Origin: Lacrimispora sp. 210928-DFI.3.58
GTDB lineage: Bacteria; Bacillota; Clostridia; Lachnospirales; Lachnospiraceae
Reading direction: 5' to 3'
NCBI RefSeq assembly: GCF_020554865.1
Contig: NZ_JAJCIC010000034.1
Coordinates: 1-48,400, forward strand
DNA length: 48,400 nucleotides
Shown here: piece by piece, positions 37,738 to 46,244 of the stretch
Layout of the letters: each line of letters begins with the position of its first letter
Position numbering within the stretch: the first letter of the stretch is position 1
Translations under genes and position numbers: made by a program
The notes under the pieces: model-generated
What the model was told of the DNA's origin: nothing
Database searches by the model: none
The model's input: only the letters and a program-made list of their open reading frames with translations

Positions 37738-38739
37738 ATGTATCACGGAATCATCAATGTATACAAGGAGCCGGGCTACACCTCCCACGATGTGGTGGCC
37801 CGGCTCAGAGGGATTTTAAAGCAGAAAAAGATCGGGCATACAGGCACCCTTGACCCAGCGGCCGAGGGTGTCCTTCCCGTGTGCTTAGGAATGGGCACCA
37901 GGCTCTGCGACATGCTGGCAGACAGGACGAAAACGTATGAAGCAGTCCTGCTGCTGGGAGTCGCCACGGATACCCAGGATACCACAGGAGAGATCCTGAA
38001 GGAGAACAGGGAGGAAGCCCTGGCTCTGGAGGAAGGGCAGGTAAGGGAAGCAGTTTTGAGCTTTCTGGGAGATTACGCTCAGATTCCTCCTATGTATTCG
38101 GCACTAAAGGTAGATGGAAAGAAGCTCTGTGACCTTGCAAGAGCGGGAAAAGAAGTGGAGCGCAAACCCAGAAATGTCCAGATCCTGGACATTTCCATCA
38201 AAGAGATATCCCTTCCCAGGGTGCGCATGAGCGTGACCTGCTCCAAGGGCACCTATATCAGGACGCTCTGCCATGACATCGGCATCAAGCTGGGCTGCGG
38301 AGGAGCCATGGAACACCTTATCCGCACCAGGGTGGATCGCTTTCAGGCAGAGGACAGCCTGACATTAGATGAGATCGAGAGGCTGCGGGATGAGGGGACA
38401 GTAGGGGAGCGCATTGTTCCGATCGAGGAGGCTCTCGCTTCTTACCGGCCCCTGATCTGCCTTCCGGAGGGGGACCGGGCTCTGCACAATGGAAATCCAT
38501 GCTTTAAGCCTCAGATCGACTGGGAGAGGACGGCAGGGCTGGGGAACAGCCAGGGATCCGGCAACGAGGCTGCCCGTGAATGCCTTCAGAATGGCTGCAG
38601 GTTCCGTCTTTACGACAGCGCGGGAGTATTTGCCGGGGTTTACGAATATCAGCAGGAGAAGCACTGGCTGAAGCCCTGGAAAATGTTCTTTTCGCCGGAA
38701 ACAAAAATTGCACAGAAGAGCCCCAAGGACGGACTCTAG
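37738..38739 (+). CDS. truB: tRNA pseudouridine synthase B
   Basis: A 333-residue enzyme forming pseudouridine 55 in tRNA. The catalytic Asp is D39 in KIGHTGTLDPAAEGVLP, and KVDGKKLCDLARAG and CSKGTYIRTLCHDIG follow. The C-terminus is somewhat longer than in short TruB proteins and contains a Gly/Asn-rich stretch near 270-285. It is separated from nrnA by repeat C but should be part of the same transcript. Confidence 0.96.
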   Translation: MYHGIINVYKEPGYTSHDVVARLRGILKQKKIGHTGTLDPAAEGVLPVCLGMGTRLCDMLADRTKTYEAVLLLGVATDTQDTTGEILKENREEALALEEGQVREAVLSFLGDYAQIPPMYSALKVDGKKLCDLARAGKEVERKPRNVQILDISIKEISLPRVRMSVTCSKGTYIRTLCHDIGIKLGCGGAMEHLIRTRVDRFQAEDSLTLDEIERLRDEGTVGERIVPIEEALASYRPLICLPEGDRALHNGNPCFKPQIDWERTAGLGNSQGSGNEAARECLQNGCRFRLYDSAGVFAGVYEYQQEKHWLKPWKMFFSPETKIAQKSPKDGL

Positions 38740-38777
38740 GTGCTCATAGCGAAAACAATGAAAGAGGATCCGCTGAT

Positions 38778-39737
38778 ATGAAATATATAGCAGACACCAC
38801 AGAATTTCATATAGACGAGCCGACCATTGTCACCCTGGGCAAATTTGACGGCAGACACAGAGGCCACCAGAAGCTTCTGCTCACCATGAAGGACTTAAAG
38901 AAAAAGCTGGGATATGCCACGGCTATTTTTACCTTCAGCACGGCCCCGTCCTTTGGGGCTGAGAAGGGTCCCCAGACAGTGATAACCACGAATCTGGAGC
39001 GCCGTGACAATATGGAGAAAATGGGTATTGATTATCTGGTGGAATACCCCTTTACCGATGCCACCAGATGCATGGCGCCGAAGACCTTTGTAAGGGATAT
39101 TTTGTCAGGCCGCATGCATGCCAGGGCGATCGTGGTAGGGCCTGACTGCAGCTTTGGATATAAAGGAGAGGGAAATGCAGCCCTTTTGGAACAGCTGGCA
39201 GATATCTACGGTTATGATCTTTGCGTCATTGAAAAGGAAAAGGATCATGAACGGGATATCAGCAGTACCTATATCAGGGAGGAGCTGGACAAGGGAAATG
39301 TGGCAAAGGCCAACCTCCTTTTGGGACAGCCCTATGCCATACACGGAGAGGTGGTCCACGGAAACCACATAGGCGGCCCCCGCCTGGGCTTCCCCACAGC
39401 CAACATCATCCCTCCCGCTGCCAAACGCCTGCCCAAATTCGGCGTCTACGTTTCCAGGGTGCTGGCAGAGGGCACATACTACAGAGGAGTAACCAATATA
39501 GGAAGAAAGCCCACCATAAAAGGTGAAAACCCAGTGGGAGTGGAAACCTATCTATTCGATTTGGACAAGGACATTTATGGAAAATGGATCGAGGTCCAGC
39601 TCCTGGAATTTGACCGGGGAGAACAGAAATTCAACTCTCTGGAGGAGCTGAAGCACCGCATAGAAAAAGACAAAGAATTTGCTGCAGAATATTTCCTGGC
39701 TCACCCGGAGGTTTATTTGGGGCCGGTGAAAAGGTAG
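38778..39737 (+). CDS. ribF: Bifunctional riboflavin kinase / FAD synthetase
   Basis: A 319-residue enzyme making FMN and FAD. The N-terminal nucleotidyltransferase domain has VTLGKFDGRHRGHQKLL and GPDCSFGYKGEGN, and the C-terminal kinase domain has GPRLGFPTANI and GVTNIGRKPT, with Glu in NPVGVETYLFD. ATG 38778 (MKYIADTTEFHI) follows GAAAGAGGAT; the frame is open from 38580 inside truB but is not used. It ends the operon and is followed by a terminator. Confidence 0.95.
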   Translation: MKYIADTTEFHIDEPTIVTLGKFDGRHRGHQKLLLTMKDLKKKLGYATAIFTFSTAPSFGAEKGPQTVITTNLERRDNMEKMGIDYLVEYPFTDATRCMAPKTFVRDILSGRMHARAIVVGPDCSFGYKGEGNAALLEQLADIYGYDLCVIEKEKDHERDISSTYIREELDKGNVAKANLLLGQPYAIHGEVVHGNHIGGPRLGFPTANIIPPAAKRLPKFGVYVSRVLAEGTYYRGVTNIGRKPTIKGENPVGVETYLFDLDKDIYGKWIEVQLLEFDRGEQKFNSLEELKHRIEKDKEFAAEYFLAHPEVYLGPVKR

Positions 39738-39778
39738 AAGCGGCAGATGAAAAGAGAAACTTGTTGATATAAGAACAA

Positions 39779-39808
39779 CCCCGCCATAGAGATGTGGCGG
39801 GGTAATTT
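39779..39808 (+). terminator. Terminator after ribF
   Basis: CCCCGCCA (39779-39786) pairs with TGGCGGGG (39795-39802), followed by TAATTTT. The gap from 39738 to 40126 holds no convincing gene. Base composition changes to AT-rich from about 39880 onward, and the promoter and operator below lie at its end. Confidence 0.75.
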
Positions 39809-39984
39809 TATGCTTTATTTTTCTTCCTTCGCAAAAATACACCCCCTCCATTTGGCGATTTTGGCGAAATCTGCTGTGGGTTTCTGGATTGAATATGGCA
39901 AAGCTGAAAACGAAAAGATGCCGAAAAACCAAAATAATGTGCAAAATATACAAAAAATTAAATATATTTTATGCAATTTATATC

Positions 39985-40013
39985 TTTAAAAAAACGAAGA
40001 TATTTTATAAAAT
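39985..40013 (+). promoter_or_regulatory. Possible promoter of the sugar-acid type operon
   Basis: TTTAAA (39985-39990), 17 bases, TAAAAT (40008-40013). It is weak but placed so that the start site (about 40020) is covered by the operator-like palindrome. Confidence 0.4.
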
Positions 40014-40024
40014 AAAGATACATT

Positions 40025-40059
40025 ACCTCATGACGTCATACAATCTGACGTCATGAGGT
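40025..40059. promoter_or_regulatory. Operator-like palindrome with two TGACGTCA cores
   Basis: The arms ACCTCATGACGTCA (40025-40038) and TGACGTCATGAGGT (40046-40059) are perfect inverted repeats around TACAATC. Each arm contains the self-complementary 8-mer TGACGTCA, centres 15 bases apart. It lies just upstream of the ABC operon, whose last gene encodes a GntR-type repressor, so it is probably that regulator's site. Confidence 0.6.
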
Positions 40060-40126
40060 TAGAACAAAAGCAGAACAGCATGTTTTTCAGGAAGAAAGTC
40101 ATAATACAATAGCGAAAGGGAATGGC

Positions 40127-40960
40127 ATGAAGAAAAAAGTAAGAGTCATCGTACAGATCATGATAGGAGTTGTTTTATTGATCATTACCCTGTTTCCTAT
40201 TCTGTGGATGTTGGGATTGGCTATACGTCCAATGGATGAACTGGTAGGTAAGATTTATCTGTTTCCAAGACAGATAACATGGGAACATTTTATGAGCCTG
40301 TTCGTTAAAAAGAATTTTGGCATGGCATTAAAAAACAGTGCCATTACTACCTTGGTCTCACTTGTGATTTCACTGGCATGCGGATTGACATGTGCTTATA
40401 TTCTGGCGAGATCGAGGTTTAACATAAAAACGAAGAAGCTGATGACATACTGGATACTTCTTGTCCGTGTACTTCCTCCGATCACATTTGCCATACCGCT
40501 TTATATTTTGTTTTCAAAGGCGAAGATGCTGTCTTCGTTAATGCCTGTAATAAGCGCCTGCATTTTTATCAATATTCCGTTGACAGTATGGTTTATTATC
40601 AGCTTTTTCCAGGATCTTTCCGTGGAAATTGAAGAAAGTGCACAGATTGATGGAGCAACGGAGTGGCAGCTTTTCAGAAAAGTAGTTTTACCCCTTGTTT
40701 TACCGGGAATTGCCGCAATCTCAATGCTGTCGTTTATATATGCCTGGAATGAGTATACATATTCAGTTATCTTTATTCAAAGCTCAAAAGAGTATACGGT
40801 TCCCATTGCATTATCAATCTTAAATACAGAGGATAATGTAACACAATTTGGTCTGGTTGCAGCGGGCGGAATTGTATCACTGTTGCCTATGGCTGTTTTC
40901 ATAACGTTTGCCCAGAAATATCTGATATCTGGTCTGAGCAGCGGAGCAGTAAAGGAATAG
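40127..40960 (+). CDS. Carbohydrate ABC transporter permease (MalG type)
   Basis: A 277-residue inner membrane permease with about six helices. The EAA loop that docks the ATPase reads EESAQIDGATEWQLFRKVVL near residue 185. It belongs to the CUT1 sugar-importer family and pairs with the MalF-type permease at 42500. RBS GAAAGGGAA. The gene order permease, binding protein, permease is uncommon. No ATPase gene is in the operon, so a shared MsmK-like ATPase is likely. Confidence 0.92.
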   Translation: MKKKVRVIVQIMIGVVLLIITLFPILWMLGLAIRPMDELVGKIYLFPRQITWEHFMSLFVKKNFGMALKNSAITTLVSLVISLACGLTCAYILARSRFNIKTKKLMTYWILLVRVLPPITFAIPLYILFSKAKMLSSLMPVISACIFINIPLTVWFIISFFQDLSVEIEESAQIDGATEWQLFRKVVLPLVLPGIAAISMLSFIYAWNEYTYSVIFIQSSKEYTVPIALSILNTEDNVTQFGLVAAGGIVSLLPMAVFITFAQKYLISGLSSGAVKE

Positions 40961-41010
40961 GCAGTAAAAACAAAAGTAATTATAAAATAATATAAAGAAG
41001 GGAGTTACAT

Positions 41011-42312
41011 ATGAAGAAGAGATTAGCAACATTAGCAATGGCAGGTACGATGGCAGCGTCGGTCATGATGACCGGATGCTCATCAAATGAAGCGCCGAAG
41101 GAAGAGGCAAAGGCAACAGAGCAGGCAGGCGGACAGTCTGCAGAGGCAGCAGCGGAGCAGGCTTCGGATCAGGAAAAGGCAAAGCTTACACTTGTGTTGA
41201 GGGCAGGCTCCTATACGGATGTCATGAAAAATCTGGCCCCGGCTTTTGCAGAGGAGCATAATTGTGAGTTTGAATTTTTGGACCTGGGATTTTCAGATAT
41301 GTACCAGAAGATCGCGCTGGATTCCCAGAACAGTGAAGGAACATATGATGTGCTGATGATCGATGGAAGCTGGCTGACAGAATTCCTGGAAAACGATACA
41401 GTTGCTAATTTGTCCGATATGGGGTACAGCTTAGATCCTGATTTTATTCCGTTGGCATCGAAAGGTGGTATGGATGACGATGGAAAGGTTTATGGAGTCC
41501 CATTTTATGGAAATGTCATGATACAGTTCTATAATAAGCAGGTATTAAAGGATCTGGGATATGAGACAACACCTGATACATGGGAAGGCATACTGGAAGT
41601 GGCTAAGAAGGCAAAGGAAGCAGGAAAAGAGGGGTACCTCCTGCGAGCACAGGCAGGTGAGAATATTCTGACAGATATCTTCCCCATTCTTCTTGCACAT
41701 GGAGGACAAGTACTGGATGAAAATAACAATGTAACCATTGATACCCCGGAATTCAAGAAAGCATTGGAATTCTATATGACACTGAAAGAATATGGAACCA
41801 TCATGGATAAAGATGACATTGTGGCAGCCGTGCAGTCCGGCAATGGAGCAATGAGCCTTGACTGGCCGGGATGGTATACCCCATTAGAAGCTGATACCAG
41901 TGCTTTTAATCTTATTCCGAGAAAGGTTGGGGCAAATGACCCGGAATATGCATCCAGCATCTATGGACTGTGGTATCTTGGCATTCCGGAAAATTCAAAG
42001 AATAAAGAGCTGGCATTGGAATTTATTAAATATATCACAGACGCCGAGCAGCAGACAGCATCTGTACAATACGGAGGCGTTCCTACCAGAACCAGTGTTT
42101 ATGAAAATCCGGATATCATAGCTCAGAGTCCTAATTTGGAATATGTATATCAGGCGTTAAAAGAGGCTGTTTACAGACCTAGGATCAAGCAGTGGACAGA
42201 AATTACAGTTACATTGGGCACAGAGTTAGACAATGCAGTACAGGGCGCAAAATCTGTGGAGGACGCACTGAAGGATGCACAGACAGCTTGTGAACAGATC
42301 ATGAGTAATTAA
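41011..42312 (+). CDS. Extracellular solute-binding lipoprotein (CUT1 sugar importer)
   Basis: A 433-residue protein with an N-terminal lipoprotein signal: positively charged KKR, a hydrophobic stretch, and the lipobox MMTGC with C23 as the lipidated residue. An Ala/Glu/Gln-rich linker (about 25-55) follows, then a family 1 binding-protein domain (VYGVPFYGNVMIQFYNKQVL; MSLDWPGWY; SIYGLWYLGIPENSK). It captures the operon's substrate outside the membrane. A stable hairpin right after the gene (42328-42364) could protect its mRNA and raise its yield over the permeases. Confidence 0.93.
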   Translation: MKKRLATLAMAGTMAASVMMTGCSSNEAPKEEAKATEQAGGQSAEAAAEQASDQEKAKLTLVLRAGSYTDVMKNLAPAFAEEHNCEFEFLDLGFSDMYQKIALDSQNSEGTYDVLMIDGSWLTEFLENDTVANLSDMGYSLDPDFIPLASKGGMDDDGKVYGVPFYGNVMIQFYNKQVLKDLGYETTPDTWEGILEVAKKAKEAGKEGYLLRAQAGENILTDIFPILLAHGGQVLDENNNVTIDTPEFKKALEFYMTLKEYGTIMDKDDIVAAVQSGNGAMSLDWPGWYTPLEADTSAFNLIPRKVGANDPEYASSIYGLWYLGIPENSKNKELALEFIKYITDAEQQTASVQYGGVPTRTSVYENPDIIAQSPNLEYVYQALKEAVYRPRIKQWTEITVTLGTELDNAVQGAKSVEDALKDAQTACEQIMSN

Positions 42313-42327
42313 GCAATGATGTCTGGA

Positions 42328-42364
42328 GCTGCCTTACAAAAAGACGTGTCTTTTTCGAGGCAGC
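42328..42364 (+). other. Hairpin after the binding-protein gene
   Basis: GCTGCCT (42328-42334) pairs with AGGCAGC (42358-42364). Inside, AAAAAGAC and GTCTTTTT form a second stem around GT. There is no T-run after it. Such structures between binding-protein and permease genes commonly set differential expression. Confidence 0.65.
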
Positions 42365-42378
42365 TTCAACATTGCTGT

Positions 42379-42486
42379 GAAAAGTCCCGCCGCCGGATAG
42401 GCGGCATAAGTTCAGATATGCCCAATGCGCCCGCCAGACTTTTATGGTGTGGCAGTACGTTCGCCCGCCGGGCGCATGAAGGTTTT
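42379..42486 (-). repeat. Repeat family A, copy A5, inside the ABC operon
   Basis: Inverse orientation: AAAGTCCCGCCGCC at the left, and at the right GGGCGCATGAAGGTTTT. Its outer stem is ATGCGCCCG/CGGGCGCAT. It ends 13 bases before the second permease start and encloses that gene's false upstream frame. Confidence 0.85.
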
Positions 42487-42499
42487 GAAAGGAAGAAGT

Positions 42500-43372
42500 A
42501 TGCGAGAGAGAAAAGGTGTTTCACGAAGAACGTTTGCTATATTAATGGAATCTCCCACGATCATTATTTTGACGATTCTTAGTATATATCCTCTGGTATA
42601 TACCTTGTATTATTCCCTGACAAATTATTACTATATTTCCAAAGACAAAATGAGTTTTGTTGGATTGAAAAATTATATTGATTTGTGGAAAAATCCATAT
42701 TTTATCAGGGCAGTCATCAACACAATCAAATTTACCATAGCCTGTACGTTCCTTGAGACAGCACTGGGTGTGGCAGTCGCGGTGTATGTTAATGGTTTGA
42801 AGTATTTTAAGAAAACAATGCGGACTATCATACTGCTTCCGAATCTTCTTCCGCCTGTTACAGCAGCGCTTATATGGAAGATCATGCTTTCCAATAATTA
42901 TGGGATCATCAATGAGTTTTTAAGATTTTTGCATCTTCCGGTATATAATTGGTTTTTTGACACCAGAACGGCAATGCCGGTTATTATACTGATCGACGTG
43001 TGGCAGTGCATGCCTTTTGTATTTCTTTTGATCTATGCATCGCTGCAGACAGTTCCTCAGACTCTTTATGAGGCGGCAAAGATAGACGGTGCCAATAGTT
43101 GGCACGAATTTCGATATATAACAGTACCTTGTGTCAGCGGAGCGATTGGCTTATGTTTGCTGCTGAGAACGATCGATTCCTTCAGGATGTTTGATAAGGT
43201 CAATATTCTTACCGGAGGCGGTCCGGCCAATACAACATCTACGATCACGCAGTTTATTTACACATACGGTATCAAGAGCCTTAAATTTGGCTATGGCTCT
43301 GCAGGAGCAGTAGTAATGGCAGCAATCGTATTATTGCTTTCTGTTCAATACATAAAAAAATCTATGAAATGA
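42500..43372 (+). CDS. Carbohydrate ABC transporter permease (MalF type)
   Basis: A 290-residue permease with six helices. The first follows a short positively charged N-terminus (RERKGVSRRT), and the EAA loop reads YEAAKIDGANSWHEFRYITV. ATG 42500 has GGAAG upstream; the frame open from 42425 is inside repeat A5. Its stop overlaps the region that supplies the RBS (GAGG) of the next gene, so coupling is tight. Confidence 0.92.
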   Translation: MRERKGVSRRTFAILMESPTIIILTILSIYPLVYTLYYSLTNYYYISKDKMSFVGLKNYIDLWKNPYFIRAVINTIKFTIACTFLETALGVAVAVYVNGLKYFKKTMRTIILLPNLLPPVTAALIWKIMLSNNYGIINEFLRFLHLPVYNWFFDTRTAMPVIILIDVWQCMPFVFLLIYASLQTVPQTLYEAAKIDGANSWHEFRYITVPCVSGAIGLCLLLRTIDSFRMFDKVNILTGGGPANTTSTITQFIYTYGIKSLKFGYGSAGAVVMAAIVLLLSVQYIKKSMK

Positions 43373-43380
43373 GGAAAATT

Positions 43381-44058
43381 ATGACAAACGAAGAAAGATT
43401 AAAAATTTTTGAAGAGGTTGACCCGGGGTGTATTACAGATGCACTTATCTGCTTTAAGATCGGTGCATGGATGCAGGGAATTTTTCCAGTCAGCAAAAAG
43501 GCAAAAATATATGGGAGAGCAGTAACTGCCAGATTTGAGACGGTATCCGATCCTGATGAGATATTAACTCCCTATGAGGTAATAGAAATGGGAGAGCCAG
43601 GAGATGTCCTGGTATGGAATGTGGATATGGATGCGAACATCATGGGAGAAAATATCTTCCATTTCGTTTTGGGCCATGGACTTAAGGGCGTTGTGCTGGA
43701 GGGAAAAATAAGAGATATCAATGAGATTGAAGAAATTGGAGGCTGTGTGTTCTCCAGAGGCCCGGCAGCTTATTCCGCACCGGTCAATTTCCGCCCTACG
43801 AAGAACACAGTGAACATACCGGTAACTGTAGGAGGGGTAGTGGTCCGGCCTGGAGATTATATTTGCGGAGATGCCAATGGCCTGATGGTAGTGCCCCAGG
43901 AGTATGTAGATGTTGTTTTGGAGCAGGCGAAGCTCAATATGGTATGGGAGAAAGAGCTTGAAGAAGCTATTAAAGCAGGATATACCTCAGAGCAGATGAA
44001 AGAGGTATATGGCCATTTGAAAAAAATAGATATCAATGGAACTGAAATAAAAAGGTAA
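43381..44058 (+). CDS. RraA-like family protein 1 (class II pyruvate aldolase fold)
   Basis: A 225-residue protein of the RraA/HMG-aldolase fold. Metal-dependent members cleave 4-hydroxy-2-oxo acids or decarboxylate oxaloacetate, while E. coli RraA only inhibits RNase E. Seen here: the catalytic Arg-Asp pair R111-D112 in LEGKIRDIN, with E107 where relatives usually have Asp, and the C-terminal VVRPGDYICGDANGLMVVP. The Arg-Asp pair argues for an enzyme. It is about half identical to the next gene and they may form one complex. ATG 43381 has GAGG 6 bases upstream; ATG 43369 overlaps the previous stop but lacks an RBS. Confidence 0.85.
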   Translation: MTNEERLKIFEEVDPGCITDALICFKIGAWMQGIFPVSKKAKIYGRAVTARFETVSDPDEILTPYEVIEMGEPGDVLVWNVDMDANIMGENIFHFVLGHGLKGVVLEGKIRDINEIEEIGGCVFSRGPAAYSAPVNFRPTKNTVNIPVTVGGVVVRPGDYICGDANGLMVVPQEYVDVVLEQAKLNMVWEKELEEAIKAGYTSEQMKEVYGHLKKIDINGTEIKR

Positions 44059-44079
44059 AAGCGAGAGGGGAAGAGAACG

Positions 44080-44739
44080 ATGACCGAACAGGAGAGGTTA
44101 AAGATTTTTCGTGAGATCGAGACAGGAGCAGTAACGGATGCCATGGTGCAGCATCAGGTCGGATGCTGGATGAAAGGAATTTTTCCCACAGAACCAGGTA
44201 TGAAGATTTATGGAAGGGCCAGAACTGCACAATTTAGCTATGTTGTTCCTCCGGATAAAGAAATCAATCAATTTGAAATCATTGAGAGATGCAAGCCGGG
44301 AGAGGTCATGGTATGGAACGTACCTTCAGAGGCAAATATTTGCGGTGAAAATATCATGCATTTCCTGGGAAATCACCAGCTGAATGGACTTATTATCGAT
44401 GGGTATACAAGAGATGTGGAGACAATTAAAGGAATGGGAATCCCTCAGTTTACGAAGGGAGCTGCGATTGCACCTGCGCCGCGGAATTGCAGAGTTGTGG
44501 CCCGTGATCTGGATGTTCCGGTTAATTGCGGCGGAGCAGTAGTCCAGCCAGGAGATTATATATTTGGGGACAGTGATGGTGTGCTTGTTGTTCCTGAAGA
44601 GCACATAGATTTAATACTGAATCAGGCTGTTCTCAATATGGAGTACGAAAAGAGGATGGAGCAGGCAATCAATGAGAATGCAGATTCATCTGCAATTGCT
44701 GAAGTGTTCAAAACAAAGGTTTTATATAAAGAAAACTGA
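44080..44739 (+). CDS. RraA-like family protein 2 (class II pyruvate aldolase fold)
   Basis: A 219-residue paralogue of the preceding protein. It starts with the same TEQERLKIFREIE pattern and shares IFPxxxxxKIYGRA. It has the canonical active-site pattern D107 with R111-D112 (IIDGYTRDVE), and the C-terminal motif VVQPGDYIFGDSDGVLVVP. Likely a metal-dependent aldolase or decarboxylase for a keto acid derived from the imported substrate. The RBS GAGGGGAAG precedes ATG 44080, and the gene is 21 bases after its paralogue. Confidence 0.87.
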   Translation: MTEQERLKIFREIETGAVTDAMVQHQVGCWMKGIFPTEPGMKIYGRARTAQFSYVVPPDKEINQFEIIERCKPGEVMVWNVPSEANICGENIMHFLGNHQLNGLIIDGYTRDVETIKGMGIPQFTKGAAIAPAPRNCRVVARDLDVPVNCGGAVVQPGDYIFGDSDGVLVVPEEHIDLILNQAVLNMEYEKRMEQAINENADSSAIAEVFKTKVLYKEN

Positions 44740-44773
44740 TGATATCATCGAAAAGCTGAGACAGGAGGAGCTT

Positions 44774-45409
44774 ATGAGAATCGCATTGATCAATGAAAAC
44801 AGTCAGGCAGCGAAAAATCCGCTTATCTGTGAAACCTTGAAAAAGGTGGTAGAGCCTATGGGGCATGTGGTGGACAATTATGGTATGTACTCTCCCCAGG
44901 ATGAAGCTCAGCTGACCTATGTACAGGTAGGTATTTTAGCTGCAATTCTTTTAAATTCCGGGGCAGCAGATTATGTTATTACGGGATGCGGTACAGGTGA
45001 GGGAGCTATGCTGGCCTGCAACAGCTTTCCGGGAGTATTGTGCGGACATGTGGTAGATCCCAGTGATGCATTTATGTTTGCGCAGATCAACGATGGCAAT
45101 GCAGCAGCCTTCCCCTTTGCCAAAGGATTTGGCTGGGGAGCAGAGCTGAATCTGGAATATGCGTTTGACAAGCTTTTTGGATCAGGACACGGAAATGGAT
45201 ATCCTCCGGAGCGGGTGATTCCCGAACAGAGGAATAAAAAGATCCTGGATGAAGTAAAGAAGCATACCTATGTGGATCTGATCGATGGGCTGAAATGTTT
45301 GGATCAGGAACTCTTAAAGGGTGCTGTGGCAGGCCCGGAATTTTCTAAGCTGTTTTTTGCCAATTGCAAGGATAAGAAAATAGAAGAATATGTCAGAACT
45401 CTTCTATAA
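44774..45409 (+). CDS. RpiB/LacA/LacB family sugar-phosphate isomerase
   Basis: A 211-residue protein with the RpiB Rossmann-like fold. The catalytic-type Cys is C72 in [12 protein letters not shown], followed by [17 protein letters not shown]. It is longer than classical RpiB (about 150), with an extra 60-residue C-terminal part, like the longer subgroup that acts on other tetroses, pentoses or their derivatives. ATG 44774 follows AGGAGG at optimal distance; the frame open from 44672 overlaps the RraA gene. Neighbouring transketolase genes suggest an aldose-ketose step supplying a transketolase substrate. Confidence 0.88.
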   Translation: MRIALINENSQAAKNPLICETLKKVVEPMGHVVDNYGMYSPQDEAQLTYVQVGILAAILLNSGAADYVITGCGTGEGAMLACNSFPGVLCGHVVDPSDAFMFAQINDGNAAAFPFAKGFGWGAELNLEYAFDKLFGSGHGNGYPPERVIPEQRNKKILDEVKKHTYVDLIDGLKCLDQELLKGAVAGPEFSKLFFANCKDKKIEEYVRTLL

Positions 45410-45432
45410 GTTGGAAAGACTGGAGAAGAAAA

Positions 45433-46242
45433 ATGGATAGTATTAATTTAGAGAAGGTCTGCAGGGCAGTGCGCCGTGACATTATCAATATGACGGCAGA
45501 TGCATCATCCGGTCATCCTGGGGGCTCCCTGTCTGCAGTAGAGATGATAACCACATTATTTTTCAAAAAAATGAATATTGATCCGGCGGATCCCAAAAAG
45601 CCTGACCGTGACAGATTCGTATTGTCAAAGGGGCATGCAGCCCCCTGTTACTATGCGGTATTAGGAGAGAGGGGATACTTTGATAAGGCGGAATTTAAGA
45701 ATTTCCGTCAGCTCCACAGCATACTTCAAGGCCATCCGGATGCAAAGAAATGCCCTGGGGTCGATGCTTCCACAGGATCTTTGGGACAGGGGATTTCTAT
45801 TGCAGTGGGAATGGCGCTTGGAGCCAAAAAGTTAGATCACAGCAATGTCAAAGTATATACGCTCTTAGGGGATGGCGAGCTTCAGGAAGGCCAGGTATGG
45901 GAGGCGAGCATGGCTGCCGCCCATTATCAGCTGGACAATTTGACGGTTATGATCGATCATAATGGCCTTCAGATCGATGGTACAAACGATCAGGTGATGA
46001 GCCTGGGAGATATTCGGGCAAAATTTGAAGCTTTTGGCTTCCACGTATTGGAGATTGATGGAAATGATCTGAAACAGGTATCTGCAGCGTTGGAAGATGA
46101 TACCAAAGGAAAGCCAACATGCATTCTTGCAAATACGGTCAAGGGCAAGGGAGTATCCTTTATGGAAAATCAGGTGGGCTGGCATGGGAAGGCCCCCAGT
46201 GAAGCAGAGCGTCAGCAGGCTTTAAAGGAATTGGAGGATTGA
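45433..46242 (+). CDS. Transketolase, N-terminal subunit
   Basis: A 269-residue thiamine diphosphate-binding subunit. Conserved elements are [46 protein letters not shown], and the cofactor motif [16 protein letters not shown] ending in MIDHNGLQ. Alone it is half an enzyme and needs the C-terminal subunit encoded two bases later. Split transketolases are frequent in secondary sugar catabolic operons. Confidence 0.94.
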   Translation: MDSINLEKVCRAVRRDIINMTADASSGHPGGSLSAVEMITTLFFKKMNIDPADPKKPDRDRFVLSKGHAAPCYYAVLGERGYFDKAEFKNFRQLHSILQGHPDAKKCPGVDASTGSLGQGISIAVGMALGAKKLDHSNVKVYTLLGDGELQEGQVWEASMAAAHYQLDNLTVMIDHNGLQIDGTNDQVMSLGDIRAKFEAFGFHVLEIDGNDLKQVSAALEDDTKGKPTCILANTVKGKGVSFMENQVGWHGKAPSEAERQQALKELED

Positions 46243-46244
46243 CC

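Noticed and set aside
39792..39989. A 65-residue open frame in the gap between ribF and the ABC operon.
   Set aside because: It begins inside the terminator hairpin, has no RBS and no recognisable domain.
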